Of a stretch of DNA of 64,000 nt, positions 46,788-58,180 are shown in pieces. This DNA is from Aurelia coerulea (lineage: Eukaryota > Cnidaria > Scyphozoa > Semaeostomeae > Ulmaridae): the NCBI GenBank assembly GCA_039566865.1, contig CM076951.1:14393484-14457483 (forward strand), written 5' to 3'. How positions within the stretch are numbered: the stretch's first letter is position 1; every line of letters starts with the position of its first letter. The position numbers and the translations under genes were made by a program. A model generated the notes under the pieces. It did not search any database. It was not told where the DNA came from and worked only from the letters and a program-made list of their open reading frames with translations.

Positions 46788-48297
46788 TTGTAAATATTCA
46801 CACAATTATTCACGACCAATATATTTCAAAATAGTTTAATTCAATTATGCACAATTCATTTTATTTGTAAAATTTACCTTCTTGCATTTACACAAATTCA
46901 ACATTACATATGCAGTTGTTATTATCGAAGCTTCCTTCCTTCCTTACTTCAGCAACACACAGGTTTCATTCGTAAGATGATTTCAGAAAATATGGCATCC
47001 ATCATCGGGTGCATTTGCTTAGGTGCATTATCATGATTCTACAAAGAGTAGATAAATCAGCCAATGCAGCTTTGTCATTTGCAGCCTCTCGGTTCTATAT
47101 TTTCCTTAGTCGTCCTCTGTTAGTAAGCGTTCTCCTCCTCTCCACATGATGTATGGTGCATGGGATCAAGGGATGCGGTGTTAGGTCGATGCGGTGTTAG
47201 GGGGCATGGTGGGCCGGTTAATGAGTGATGAGGAACTATTTTTTGCAGAAATGCTTTTTGTCTCTCACAGTGATCACCCTCTTCAACTGTTTTAAACTGT
47301 TTTCAGGGCCTTTTTTTGGTTTCCTTCTCGGTTATGTTGGCCTTTGATGGGCTTTGTTCGTTGGGAATTTAAAAAGGGGTGGTTTGATGAGTAGGGGAGG
47401 GACCGGTTTAGGGTGCGTTGGTTTAGGGGGTTGTTGGGACCTTTGATCATATAGATGGTTACGGAAGTCCCCCACCGTATTAGTGGGGGGTTTGGGGGGC
47501 GTAGTAGTGGCTTGTACCAATCCAGGTAGTGTTTTCGCAATTTGATCAGTTGAAACCTTGGGGAAACAGAACTCCTTGTCAGTATTGATGAGATTTCCAC
47601 AATGACGAATTATTTCCTCTTTTCAAGAGACAAGCTCTCAAAAATCTCGAAATGTAAGGAGATGGTGGTTAATTTGAAAAGTGACTACAATTTAGCCATT
47701 TACCTGTGCATCACTAGCAACTTTCAAAAAGAAGATACAGACAATTTATGTGCACATGAAAGTACGCTTGGCACCCCTCTCTTTCTCAGCAAGGAAGGCT
47801 CCGTCTGCAATGCGGGCTAACACCATGGCAAGACCGGACAGGGTGAAACTCCCATGTCAACACAAAAATAAAAATTGTATGCGTTTCTGTAGGCAGCCTA
47901 GGTGAGATACAGGTCCTTAGTTACAGTAAACTTTCCTTTCCAACAATTGCTAAAAAACTGGATACCTTGATTTGATCTGCTTCCCAGCGAGAACATCTTT
48001 TTGGTGTAAAACAAATAAAATGCTTTAAAGTGCCTATGACACCAATTCAGATTTTTTGGTCAAGTGTAAAATCAGGATCGAAAATTAATAAAAACTGGTT
48101 TCAACCTCATCAACACCTCCAGTTATTCCGCAAAAGCCCCCTGAAAGCCCCCCACTTTTGAAAGATGATGTGCGGCGGGGAGGTTGGGTCGAGCCTCATT
48201 GTTACGTCAAAGTAGCAACGCGTGCTTCTCCCATGCTTGATCAGACAGTGGAAGTTGTTGATTGTTGATTGTTTGCCTTGTGAAATTATTGTTTGAA
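46788..48297. other. Spacer; candidate 5' region of the P2X7-like gene at its right end
   Basis: No gene was supported from 46.8 to 48.2 kb. A hairpin CCCCCAC-CGTATTA-GTGGGGG lies near 47468-47490. TTAAAGTGCC occurs at 48024-48034, the same ten bases as the tips of the TTAA-flanked interval at 58.4-63.0 kb. The 100 bp before the ATG at 48298 is GC-richer and contains TTACGTCA, a CRE-like octamer, near 48203-48211. Confidence 0.4.
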
Positions 48298-50141
48298 ATG
48301 TCGACTAGGAGTTCTGATTCGGATTGGGAGGACATCACTTCAGGATCAGAAGAAAGTATTACCCCAGATGAAGAAGAAGAAAGAGGGCAAGAAGGTATTG
48401 GGGGACATGAAGGTGCAGTAGGATTTTATGGGGGCAATGAGCTACAGCCTTACCAAGATGAACCCGAGGCAGACGAGGAATGGATCGCTCGATATGAGCA
48501 GGAATTAGCTGAGGAATTGGCAAGAAATATGGAGATGGAAGAACGGCTGGATGGCAGGAGAGAGATATCGACATGGTCAGTAAACCAATACTTTTTATGT
48601 TTGTTTCTCAAAATGTTTTCACGGCTAGGGTTAGCAGCAAAGCAGCACAATGTGTTAGGCCACACCGAAGCACCTCCCTCCCGGCCCGGGTTCTGTTTTG
48701 TTGTCACTTCTAACTTGCTTCTCGTTTGATCCTAGCCTATAACTCTTACTAAAGTGGTCATGGACAATGTAGTTCGTAGCAATTTATTATTCTGCTGTAT
48801 AATTTAAGGCCCATTTGCCAAGTTTCAGCACCTGCTCACCTGCATGTGTGCCAAAGTGCTGTATAAAAGTACAAGTTGCACTCAATTTCGAACTGTGGAC
48901 AGAACGCGTTTGGATGCATATAATGAATTAAATTGCCTCCTCTCTTTAGGCAAAATTAGATAGACAAGTGCGATATTTTCCAAAAAAAGCATAGTATTGC
49001 TAAGAAGAAAGTTTTTACAAACAATTGTGTTTTAACACCAGGTAACTGTAATTTTGTTTTTGTTTGAAGGTGTAAATGTGGAAACTGCAAAACAAACTTG
49101 TTGCAGAATGCAAAGGAATGCAACTGCTGTGTTGAGATGGAAGCATGCCAGAAGGCTCTTACGGATGCAGTAGTTCTCGAGGAGGCTGGTGATCTGACAT
49201 GTATCACCCAGCACCCAGGATTTAAAGTGAATTGCCTGGAGAGATGGGCATTGCGGTTTTCCTCTGACAGATATGTCACAAAGGATTTTAGGAAATACAA
49301 ACAACTTGGAACAGAACAAAAGTAAGAGCCATCTCATATATAGTCATATAGTAATGCTTATACATGGATTTACTTTACCTTACTAACATCTGCTATGGAA
49401 CTTAGTCCCTATATTTTATATCATATGACCACCTAGATATCAAAAGATAGTGAAAAAAGCAAAGAAAATCAAATGCAAAACTAATTATGACTCCTTGCAG
49501 ATCTTGCCTAACCTGTCTCTAACATGTACACACATTTTTTATGAGAAACTCAACTCTCAGATTGCCCAAAAACTAAGAAACTTCAGTATTGGGAAACTAT
49601 AGCCAACAAAATTATCTATTTTGATAAAGGAATAATTCTTGTCTTTGTTTTTACTACATTTTCATTGCTTTCCTATATCATATTAATGGCAAGGCAGTGA
49701 GAAGTGTCATTGGAAAGGCTTTAAAAAGTTAGCTTTGAAATGTTCATTATGGCACAAGAAGAAAGTGTAAAGACTATTTTGGAACTTTCGTGTAAAGAAT
49801 ATTTTGGATCTTTCAATAAACTTGTAAGGAACTTTAGGAAACTTTCAGTACTGGCTCAAATTCTCAGTCTCTTATAAAAATACTACAGAGTATGTGTCTG
49901 AAGAAGAAGTAAATTTCTGAGAAAATCCAGATGATGCATATACTTTTTGTAGAATTTTACAGATTTACTATGTTGTCTTCCTAGATTCCTGCGAAGTGTT
50001 GCATATCGGCAGTTCACACGGATGGTGTATGGGAAACTTGGAAAAAGAAGAAAACCACTGCCTGCATGAGCCTATACAGCCATAAGAGAGAAATTTCCTC
50101 CAGATGGAGAGCTTACCGGTTATGAGGAAGATTCTGACTAA
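48298..50141 (+). CDS. P2X7 C-terminal-type zinc domain protein with in-frame TGA
   Basis: Three exons: 48298-48575, 49070-49321 and 49985-50141, with GT-AG introns that keep phase. Exon 1 is an acidic leader (SGSEESITPDEEEER) ending in a helix rich in Glu. Exon 2 begins with the signature WCKCGNC and contains ECNCCVEMEAC, CITQHPGF and LERWALRF, matching the cytoplasmic C-terminal 'ballast' domain of P2X7 receptors, which binds zinc through these cysteines. Exon 3 reads SVAYRQFTRMVYGKLG, KPLPA, then TGA at 50067-50069, then AYTAIREKFP and a natural-looking end (TGYEEDSD) before TAA at 50139. The TGA stands where P2X7-type domains have a cysteine. The product is 204 residues if it stops, 228 if it is read through. 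There is no channel domain, as in the many stand-alone domain proteins in cnidarians. AATAAA follows at 50222. Confidence 0.8.
49533..49880 (+). mobile_element. AAGAAACT-type MITE, copy 2
   Basis: Tips TTTTTTATGAGAAACTC and CAGTCTCTTATAAAAA are inverted. The inside shares AAACTAAGAAACT, TATTTTGATAAAGGAA, ATTGGAAAGGCTT and TTCAGTACTGGCTCAAATTC with the other copies. It lies in intron 2 of the P2X7-like gene. Confidence 0.85.
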
Positions 50142-50221
50142 TATAATGACATTTTGATGAAGCCAACCATCACATTTGCTAAAGTCAGACTTCAATTTAC
50201 AACTTAATCAAAAGTCTGAAA

Positions 50222-50227
50222 AATAAA
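50222..50227 (+). terminator. Poly(A) signal AATAAA of the P2X7-like gene
   Basis: AATAAA 81 bp after the final TAA. The convergent transposase gene has its own AATAAA on the minus strand at 50457-50452, so the two 3' ends lie about 230 bp apart. Confidence 0.6.
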
Positions 50228-50469
50228 GATTCTTTTGTGGATTAGCTACAGTCTTCAGGGGGCTAATCTTGCAAAACTTTTTAAATTATTTTATTCAGAT
50301 ACTTCTTCCTGATATGGAAGTTGTAATCTAAAACCCTCAACAAATTTTAGCACTGTCTTGTGCAATGGTATTTTCAAATAGACCAAAAGATATGTGAACA
50401 GAACAGAACAAAGCAGATACTGCAGGATGTGAAATGGCATTTCATGAGCAGTTTATTTCTCTTGCAACT

Positions 50470-53400
50470 TCATGTTTTATTTTTTGGGCACCAGTCAACA
50501 TCCTTATGACCCTTCATTGGCTGTTTGCATGTCTTGCAACGCTTTGGCTTTCTAGCAATGTTGTCACCAGGTGCAATGGACTCAGCTGCTTGAACCTCAG
50601 CAACTAAAAATTAAAGTAAAATTACTCCAATGTACTTGTGCAATCATACAGTATTTCATTCCTACTCAATATCATTTGGGTAATAAAAATTACAGGATTC
50701 TTTCTTGACAGGGAACAATTTCAGGTCTTTTGATATCAATGTACATGTACAGTATGTTGTTCATAAGAAACTGCCCATAAGAAACTCAACCCTCAGATCA
50801 GCAAAAAAATTAAGAAACTCCCGTACTGAGAAAATTTGTTTGAGACTATTTATTTTAATAAAGGAAATTCTCAACTTATCTTTTATTTATTTTCACTTGT
50901 TTTGTGTGTCATATTACTTGTAGGGTACTTGAAAAATATCTAAACATTGGAAAGGCTTAAAAACCTTTTTTTGAAATATTCACAAGGGCACAGGTAGTGA
51001 ACATGAAGATTGTCATGGATACTAAGAAATTCGTAAGAAACTCTTGAGTACTCAAAATCTGATAATTTTAAGAAACTTTCAGTACTGGCCCAAATTCTTA
51101 GTTTTCTATAAAAAATATGCTTATGTATATATGATAAATGAGTTCTATAGATAATGCCATGATGTAAATTGTAAATTTTATCAAAAACTTTGAATCCAAG
51201 TTCTCTCACAGTCACTGCATTGTTTCAGGACCATGCATTCATGAAATCTACGCAATTTTGACATGTACGCAATTGAGGGAGGGTGAGTCTGGGTTATTTT
51301 TTGTGGATGTGATGAATGTATGGCCCCTTCTTAAAATTAAATTGTATACTGTACCTGGAGTGGTTGGTGGTATATTTTCAATGGTCATGTTTCATCTAGA
51401 TAATGCCTTATTTACTGCTTCATCCTTGGACTGTTTATTCAGTGAGCTGCTGACAGGCTTTGGTGTCATTGCTTTTAATTGATCTGCGGCAACTTTAAGG
51501 TCAGCACCACTAGCATTGCAAATTGTGGCATAAAGTTCTTGAACATAATCTACAAGGTAAAACATCAGTATGGAACAAAGCAACTTTTCACAAAAGTGCT
51601 GGGGATGTAAATGTTTGCAAACGTTGGCTATTGTTTTCCTAACAGGTGTTGGAGCATATTCCTAACTCTTGCTTTAAAGTCCTAACATTTTCAATGCATT
51701 CTAATTTCATTGCAAATTTAAGAACCTTTTGAAACGTTATCACATGGTTTTGCTCTACATATGTTATCACTATAGCAAACCAACACTGAATTTAAAAGAT
51801 CAAATATGCACCTCTCTTGTGAAAGCAGGGCTGGACTTCCAACATGTTCTCTCTCGTTAGCACAAGGTGCAAAAGAAAGAGGGAGAAATGACAGGCAAAG
51901 AGAGACAGGGAGATTTGCAGGATTAGGAAATTGAAAACAAGACTCTTTTTGTCCACAGGCAGAGAGTTGACTAAATTAAATCAAACTATCCACTTCTTTG
52001 TGTAAGGGTATTTATTTTTGTTTCCCAATTTAACAAGTCTCTCTCTCCTTCCTTCCCCATTTCACCCTCCTCACATTGTACATCTTACAAGAGGGACCTT
52101 ATGAAGTCCAAGTTAACGCCTCAACATACCAAAGTTTTGTACAACACGAACATCACAAACAGAAGCTTGGCCATTCATAAACTTTGGATATTTGATTGAC
52201 ATTTGTTGGGTATCATCTTCAAGTTGTTTTACTTCTCTATGCAGATTAAAATTGAAGTGAATTGCTGCAAGTGCATGCCTTGGGAAGATAAAATAATGTT
52301 TTAATTGCTGCAGTGAAAATGTTGGCATGTACAGTACATGTTACACAGTATCACACATCTGTTTGGTGCTGCAACTTCTTTGTTAGTGGAGAAAAATGAC
52401 TGCTTTCATTGCCATAACAGATGGATTTTACAAGATATACTGTAACAGGATCATTCATTCAGTTACGGACCCAAAAATAAAGCCCTTCTGTTGTCTGCAG
52501 TGAAAGCCTTCTGCTGAAGAAACCAAAGCAGAAATATTTCAGCATTATTAGAAGTATAAAGTAACACATTTTTTATGTTCAATTACCTGCAGTACATTCC
52601 TGGAAATGAGTAGCAGATCATTTTTGGTGCAAATTGGTTTACTACAGAATGGAACCCTTCAATGCAGCTTGTTTGTGGCAGCGGAGAAGCTTGATTCAAA
52701 CCATTCAAAAGTGGCTTCTTTGTCAAAACTTCAACTACTTTTTCATAGACATCTGAAGCTGAAAAAGCAAGTTTTTTGATAGTCTCAGCAAAGCAAATGT
52801 GAAGGAAAATGTGATTAAATACTGTTCCACTAACTTAAAAGATTGTTCCTAACAAACTTGGGCCCTTAGTAAATAATGTAGTTTGCACAAACTTTGCAAT
52901 CTGAGTCTGCAATGTGCAATAAGAATGCACATTGTTATTTTGGAGTTTGCAAGTTTATAGGGAATTTGCACAAATTCACGTGGTTACGTACTGTAAGCTT
53001 CAAAGAAACTGTTGGAAATTCGTTAAGTGCAAAATTCAAAACAAACGTTTGTCTTAACTCTCTGCAAACTAAATGCAAACTCACTGCAAACCCCATGTTT
53101 ACTATGGGGGGTGAATATATACAGCATTCCATTGCATGTTACAGAACAACTTTAATTGTATCTAGAAGGAATATTTTCAATGCCATGTGGGACAGTCGTA
53201 TGACTACTTACTTGGTTTGAACCATTGTTTGTAGGTTATATTTTCATCATGAGCACATTTATTGAAAACAGGGTCTTCAAGTTTGTCATGCTTGTTGGTC
53301 ATGTGGCTCAGGAATGACTTGAATTTTGCTACAATAACACGCCCATTGCCATCATAGGTAGAGGGGGCACTCCAGTAGAGATGATTGATGCAGGGCTTTA

Positions 53401-56348
53401 TCCATCCAGCAAGGTCTTCACATCCTTTTAGTTTGGGGATCTTATTTAGCACGTTCTGGATTTCTGTGAGAAATATTTCTTTGCTAAATGTTGCTTTAGA
53501 AAATGTAAGAACTTCACTAAGAAACAACAGGTTTGTGTGGGTCAACTGTCAGTACAGTGGTAACCTCTATAGTTTTCTTTGATAACAGACCTTTTAGCTA
53601 TTCTGAAAAGAATCAGAATCGAACAATATTTTGCTACGTTTTGCAGAATTTTCGAATGTGCACAATAGTGATAGAAGCTTTAACGCCACTCGATTGAACC
53701 TCGCGTTTAAAAATGTATAAAAATAACGCTTGGTCCAGAACAGGCTCTTTGTAGAATAGCTGAAAGGTCTATTTCATTTGTCAGAAGTATGGGGTTTTCC
53801 AAAAAATAAGATATGGTAGAAATGAGAAATGCGAAGGTTAATGTATTGCTTACAGTATTTTTGTAATGCTGTTGTCTGTGGTGTCTAGAAAAAGGTTACA
53901 AAGTATATGCAATCAAGATGCCGCTAATCTATATGCATACATGGAGAGGCCCAGCCATCTCTAAGCAATACACCAACCCCCAATTTTGCAGTTACAGTCT
54001 AATATGGTGTCAAATATTTTGAACAAAATCTTACTCTTTTTTTAAATGCCAGAGATCAAAGTAATGCTTAATGTTTGGGAAAACTTCTCTCCTATGCTTT
54101 GCTATTGACAGATGCCTGTCTGTGACAATTGCTGATATCAGTAGTCCACAACTCAGCACAAATTGCATACACCTTTGAAACCCTTCTAACTCCATTGCTG
54201 AACTCCCTCCAACCTCGTTACTCTACAATGAAGAGAGAAATGAGAGGGCTACACCAAGCAGGCTTACATCAAACTGTAAGATAATCAATTTAAAATAATT
54301 TGAAAAACAAAATTGTACAAATATGTCATCCCTGTCAAATAAATATTTCACACATTGCACAGATGATCATAGATGTTAAAATTTATATCAGAGTACCAGG
54401 AAAATTCCTTAGATCGGCGATGGTTTCCTAGCTCAATATTCAACATTTAGATTTAGAAAATTACACCTGTCAATTGTTGATTGCACTGGTACTCCACTCA
54501 AAAGGATAACAAACCCTGCTGTCCTGATCTTGAGGATGCAATACTCCAAATAAATCTTTTCAAATATATACAGTACATATTTACAAAGCATGGTTTTATT
54601 CAAACCATTAGAAGGAAACATTGGAACAGGTCACTCAAGGTGAACGTTTGTTGAAACTTCCTTGTTATTTGAACTCATTAAAATAGCAGCAAATACTTGG
54701 ACTACTGCAAAATGGATGATCACGGATAGGCTGCAGCAGAACATTGTATATGAGCCATACTTGGCACTATGGCCCATGCTATCATGGCGTGCATCACCAG
54801 CAAACTGCAATCCATCTTTGTAGGATGTGGCTTTCTCCATTAGTTTCTTTTGATATGCAGACCAGTGAAGAAGGATACCAGGGAACAATGTTTCCTAAAG
54901 AAATAAGAAACTGTCATTTCTTAGAAAACAAGATCGCATAGCAGAAGTGAGAGAATTTGAAAATGATATAAGAATACATAAATTACACATCAAAAAAGTT
55001 ATTTCCTACTTCTTAGGGAAGAAACTTTCATATACTGTACTTGAGCTGATCACCTTTAGATGGCATGCATCACCTTATTCTCTAAAAAGTAAAACAATTA
55101 TATGCAACATCAAAATATGAAAGACAGGCCATATTTCTGCTGTGCATGAATCGGTTTCTGATATGAATAATTTCAACATACTTTGCTCATTTAAACACTG
55201 AAATATGTAAATTATCAAAAGTTGGTCATTTATGTACACATATTATAAGAAGCTGTTAAAAGGAAACGTAACCCTCAGATCACCAAAAAATTTAGAAACT
55301 CTAGTACTGGATTAACATAAATTAAGAAGTGATTTAACAAGGTCTTACTTTTGTTTTCATTTATTTCCTTTGTCTCGTATTTCTGGGAAGGTACCGAACA
55401 AAGTAACATTGGAAGCTTCAAAACTTTTTGTTTTGGAATGTTCACAAAGGGCACAGGCACATGAAGGTAGATGTGGCACCTAATGTATAATTCAAAAGCT
55501 GATCATTTTAAGAAATTTTCAGAACCGGCTCATTCTTAGTTTCTTGTAAAAAATATGTGCATCATTTTTATGAAGGACTTATATCAATTACTGTACTTAC
55601 ACGCTGATGTTTGAAGAATGTCCTCAAAGAGATGCATGCTATACCCATATGCTTGAAAATCTGAAAGACTTTGCTTGCCGACCCCCCTGCAACTAAGACT
55701 GCAAAAGACAACAAGAAATTTCCAGCTGGAATTCTAGTTTCTTTCCAAAATGGTTGGCTCCTCCAAACATTGTATCTGTTCTGGCAGCGCAAATTAGCAC
55801 AAATGATTGATATTTCTGCCATGGTTCCAATGCATCTGACTTCTGTCAATGGATTGTCAGCTTTACAGGATGGACAGAACTTGAATAAGAGCACCAGTTG
55901 AGAAAGGAATACTATGAACTTTGGCTCTGTTCTCACATTATTCACTTCATCATCAGACCTGCGAAAGAAAGCAAGAAGATTAATAATCTGTATGAGTAAA
56001 AATACCTCAACTCCAACTTGAGCCTCAAAAACCTTTTCCTTTATCTAAAATTATATACTATGGAGATTAGGCATGTAAAGAAATAGTCAAATTTCTGGCA
56101 CATTGATGCACTTTGAACCACAGTACTGTACAGGATGCACTTTCCTAACGCTTCAAATTTTTTTTTCACCAGAGCTATCTTCATAACAACCGCTGTAAGC
56201 TACTTCAACCGTTTTTTGTGCTTCCTTGCCAAATGAGCACTTCCAGAACTTGTCTCCCCACATGTCTTCTTTATTTCTCGAATTAGTCGGCCAATATATA
56301 TATATGTGCGACCTTGCTTGTACTTTTTCCAAAGTTGATCTGCTTCAC
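50470..56348 (-). CDS. DDE/RNase H-type transposase-like protein, nine exons
   Basis: Exons on the minus strand: 56348-56210, 55958-55601, 54894-54697, 54222-54035, 53463-53212, 52758-52587, 52278-52130, 51549-51416 and 50595-50470 (stop 50472-50470). Order of domains: basic GRTYIYIGRLIREIKK; a Cys-rich block EPKFIVFLSQL, CPSCKADNPL and ICANLRCQN (zinc ribbon) with GGSASKVFQIF; then GDARHDSMGHSAKYGSY with the first catalytic Asp; AIVTDRHLSIAKH with the second; CEDLAGWIKPCINHLYWSA; CIEGFHSVVNQFAPK with the Glu; RHALAAIHFNFNLHRE; and a C-terminal knuckle RCKTCKQPMKGH. I recognise the pattern from large cnidarian and fish families but cannot name the superfamily. Phase is kept at most junctions. 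At 54035 an A7 run gives one base too many for the following exon. The start codon was not found. Confidence 0.75.
50758..51118 (+). mobile_element. AAGAAACT-type MITE, copy 3
   Basis: Starts CATAAGAAACTGCCCATAAG and ends CTTAGTTTTCTATAAAAAA; the inside includes AACATTGGAAAGGCTT and GTAGTGAACATGAAGATTGT as in copy 1. It lies in the last intron of the minus-strand transposase gene. Confidence 0.85.
53587..53770. mobile_element. MITE with AGACCTTTTAGCTATTCT ends, copy 2
   Basis: Left tip AGACCTTTTAGCTATTCT and right tip AGAATAGCTGAAAGGTCT are inverted with one mismatch. The 184 bp element matches 18307-18488 over its whole length. No coding capacity. It lies in an intron of the transposase-like gene. 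Confidence 0.88.
55241..55557 (+). mobile_element. AAGAAACT-type MITE, copy 4
   Basis: Tips TTATAAGAAGCTG and AGTTTCTTGTAAAAAA; shares CCCTCAGATCACCAAAAAAT, ACATTGGAAGCTTC and CTCATTCTTAGTTTCTTG with other copies. Intronic. Confidence 0.78.
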
Positions 56349-57640
56349 CTACAAGCAAAGAAGTTACAAGCAAAATTATAAATACTTTAGATATAAAGTA
56401 TGGAATAATTACTTCTGCTGTCTAATATTGCAATTGCTGTTATGACATGTTAATGCTGCAAAACTGGAACGAATTTGATGGTGGAATTCGGTTTTCAAGA
56501 CATTTCAAAACAGCTTCCAAGTAAAATTTTCTAAATCGCTAAAGCAGTATTGCAAAGTTTCGTGAACTGATTTTTCTTCATTTGCGCTACAACAAAACTG
56601 GAAATTAATTGAAGTCATTGGATAATCCACAAATATACATTTCAAAAAACGCCAATATATAGCGTCGCCAACATAGCGGTGTTGTCTATGTTTCAGCATC
56701 AAAATTCTACACGTTTTTTCCAAACGCAAATGTGTGTGTTATGCCAAATACCTAATACAAAAAACGGTGAAACATCTCTCAATGCAATCTTTGAAATAAA
56801 ATCTGAAATAAATTGCTTCATGTCTCTTTTTGCCTAAACGTTGTCCAAACGTTTTCCAAAACACAAATCTCCAAAATATGAACATCAAAATATGCATAAA
56901 GGAAGCCTGTTTTCAAATATTCAACTCTAAGTAGCAAGCATCAAAAGTGCTTCTAAAAGAATCGTCTTTAGGAGACACATTTTTCCAAAGGAAAGCATCC
57001 TTCTGAAATGAAAATACTCATCATGGATTCGCCATCATGAAGCAACTTACAGTTTTTAGGGAGTGTACATTTGGTGCGAGAATGCCCAGCAGATGTTCTT
57101 CTTCGTTAATCTCTTCAAAATGCAGTCTTGTCAGGTTACGATGAGACACGTTGAACATAAATGGTAACGAAGCGCCTCATTTGGGAAAAAAATGAACATA
57201 GCCTAGATGAAACTTGCCTGAATTTACTCAAAAGTTTGGCACTATCGATCCCTCCTCAAACATAGCAAATTAGAACATTGTCAAAAAAGACATTGGTAAA
57301 TGCAAACAAGACGCAATGGTGCCCTACAGTTTGAGGTACACTGGCAACTATGACACCAACTTAAGCTAACCGTCCTACTTTCAAGAACTGAACGAATTGC
57401 TGTCAGTCACATGACATTAACGCAACTTTTTCTGTCTTGTTATCATGTAATTCATTTTAAGTCTGCAGTGATTCGATCTCCGCAACATATTAGCAGGCAC
57501 TACATCACTTGTGTACCAATTATTGACTGGAAGAAAGACAAACCTTTTTCAAGTTTTCTTTTTAGAGGAGGCTTTACATGTGATCTATTTGGAGCCAAGT
57601 GAGCGCTATTTTCAACTTCCAATCGAACTTTCTCTTGAGG
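56349..57640. other. Unassigned spacer; likely 5' region of the transposase-like gene
   Basis: The first exon of the minus-strand gene should lie here. A minus-strand stretch at 57150-57045 ends in ACT before GTAAGT and has open frames, but the right frame could not be decided. Nothing else is supported. Confidence 0.35.
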
Positions 57641-57644
57641 CTCT

Positions 57645-58180
57645 TGCACTGAGTGTGCTAAATTGCGTGGGTTGCGTGGGTGCGTGGATTGCGTGGGTGC
57701 GTGGGTCAGAAAATTTGCGTGGGTCGTGAGTCGTGGGTCGTGGGTAAATTTGCGTGGGTCGTGGGTAAATGTACGTGGGTCGTGGGTACTTTTTGGAGAT
57801 AATTTTGCGTGAGTAGTCTTGCGTGGGTGAAAATTTTTGCGTGGGTATCCGGTTTTGCGTGGGTCCAGCTTTTCGTTGCGTGAGTTGGACATTTCGCGTG
57901 GGTAATCCATTTTGCGTGAGTCTAACTACAGCATTAGCTACAGAGTGTGCTAAATTGTGTGGCTGCGTAGGTCAAAAAAATTGCGCGGGTCGTGGGTCGT
58001 GAGTCGTGGGTAGATTTTCGTGGGTCGTGGGTCCTTTTTGGAGATAATTTTGAATGAGTAGCCTTGCGTGGGTGATTTTTTTTGCGTGGGTTACCGGTTT
58101 TGCGTGGGTCCAACTTTTTGGTGCGTGAGTGGCATATTTCGAGTGGGTAACCCATTTTTGCGTGAGTCTAATTACAGCAT
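57645..58180. repeat. GCGTGGGT-rich repeat, two imperfect copies of about 300 bp
   Basis: GCGTGGGT, GCGTGAGT and TCGTGGGT recur about 40 times. The segments 57645-57940 and 57945-58180 align with each other (GAGTGTGCTAAATTGYGTGG, TTTTTGGAGATAATTTT, GTAACCCATTTTTGCGTGAG with small changes), so a longer unit was duplicated once. The plus strand is G- and T-rich. Minus-strand frames (THDPRKFTHDPR) are repeat artefacts. Confidence 0.9.

Noticed and set aside
50142..50227. SECIS element for the TGA in the P2X7-like gene
   Set aside because: ATGA occurs (GATGAAGCC), but I could not fold a stem with the required GA quartet on the opposite side; not claimed.
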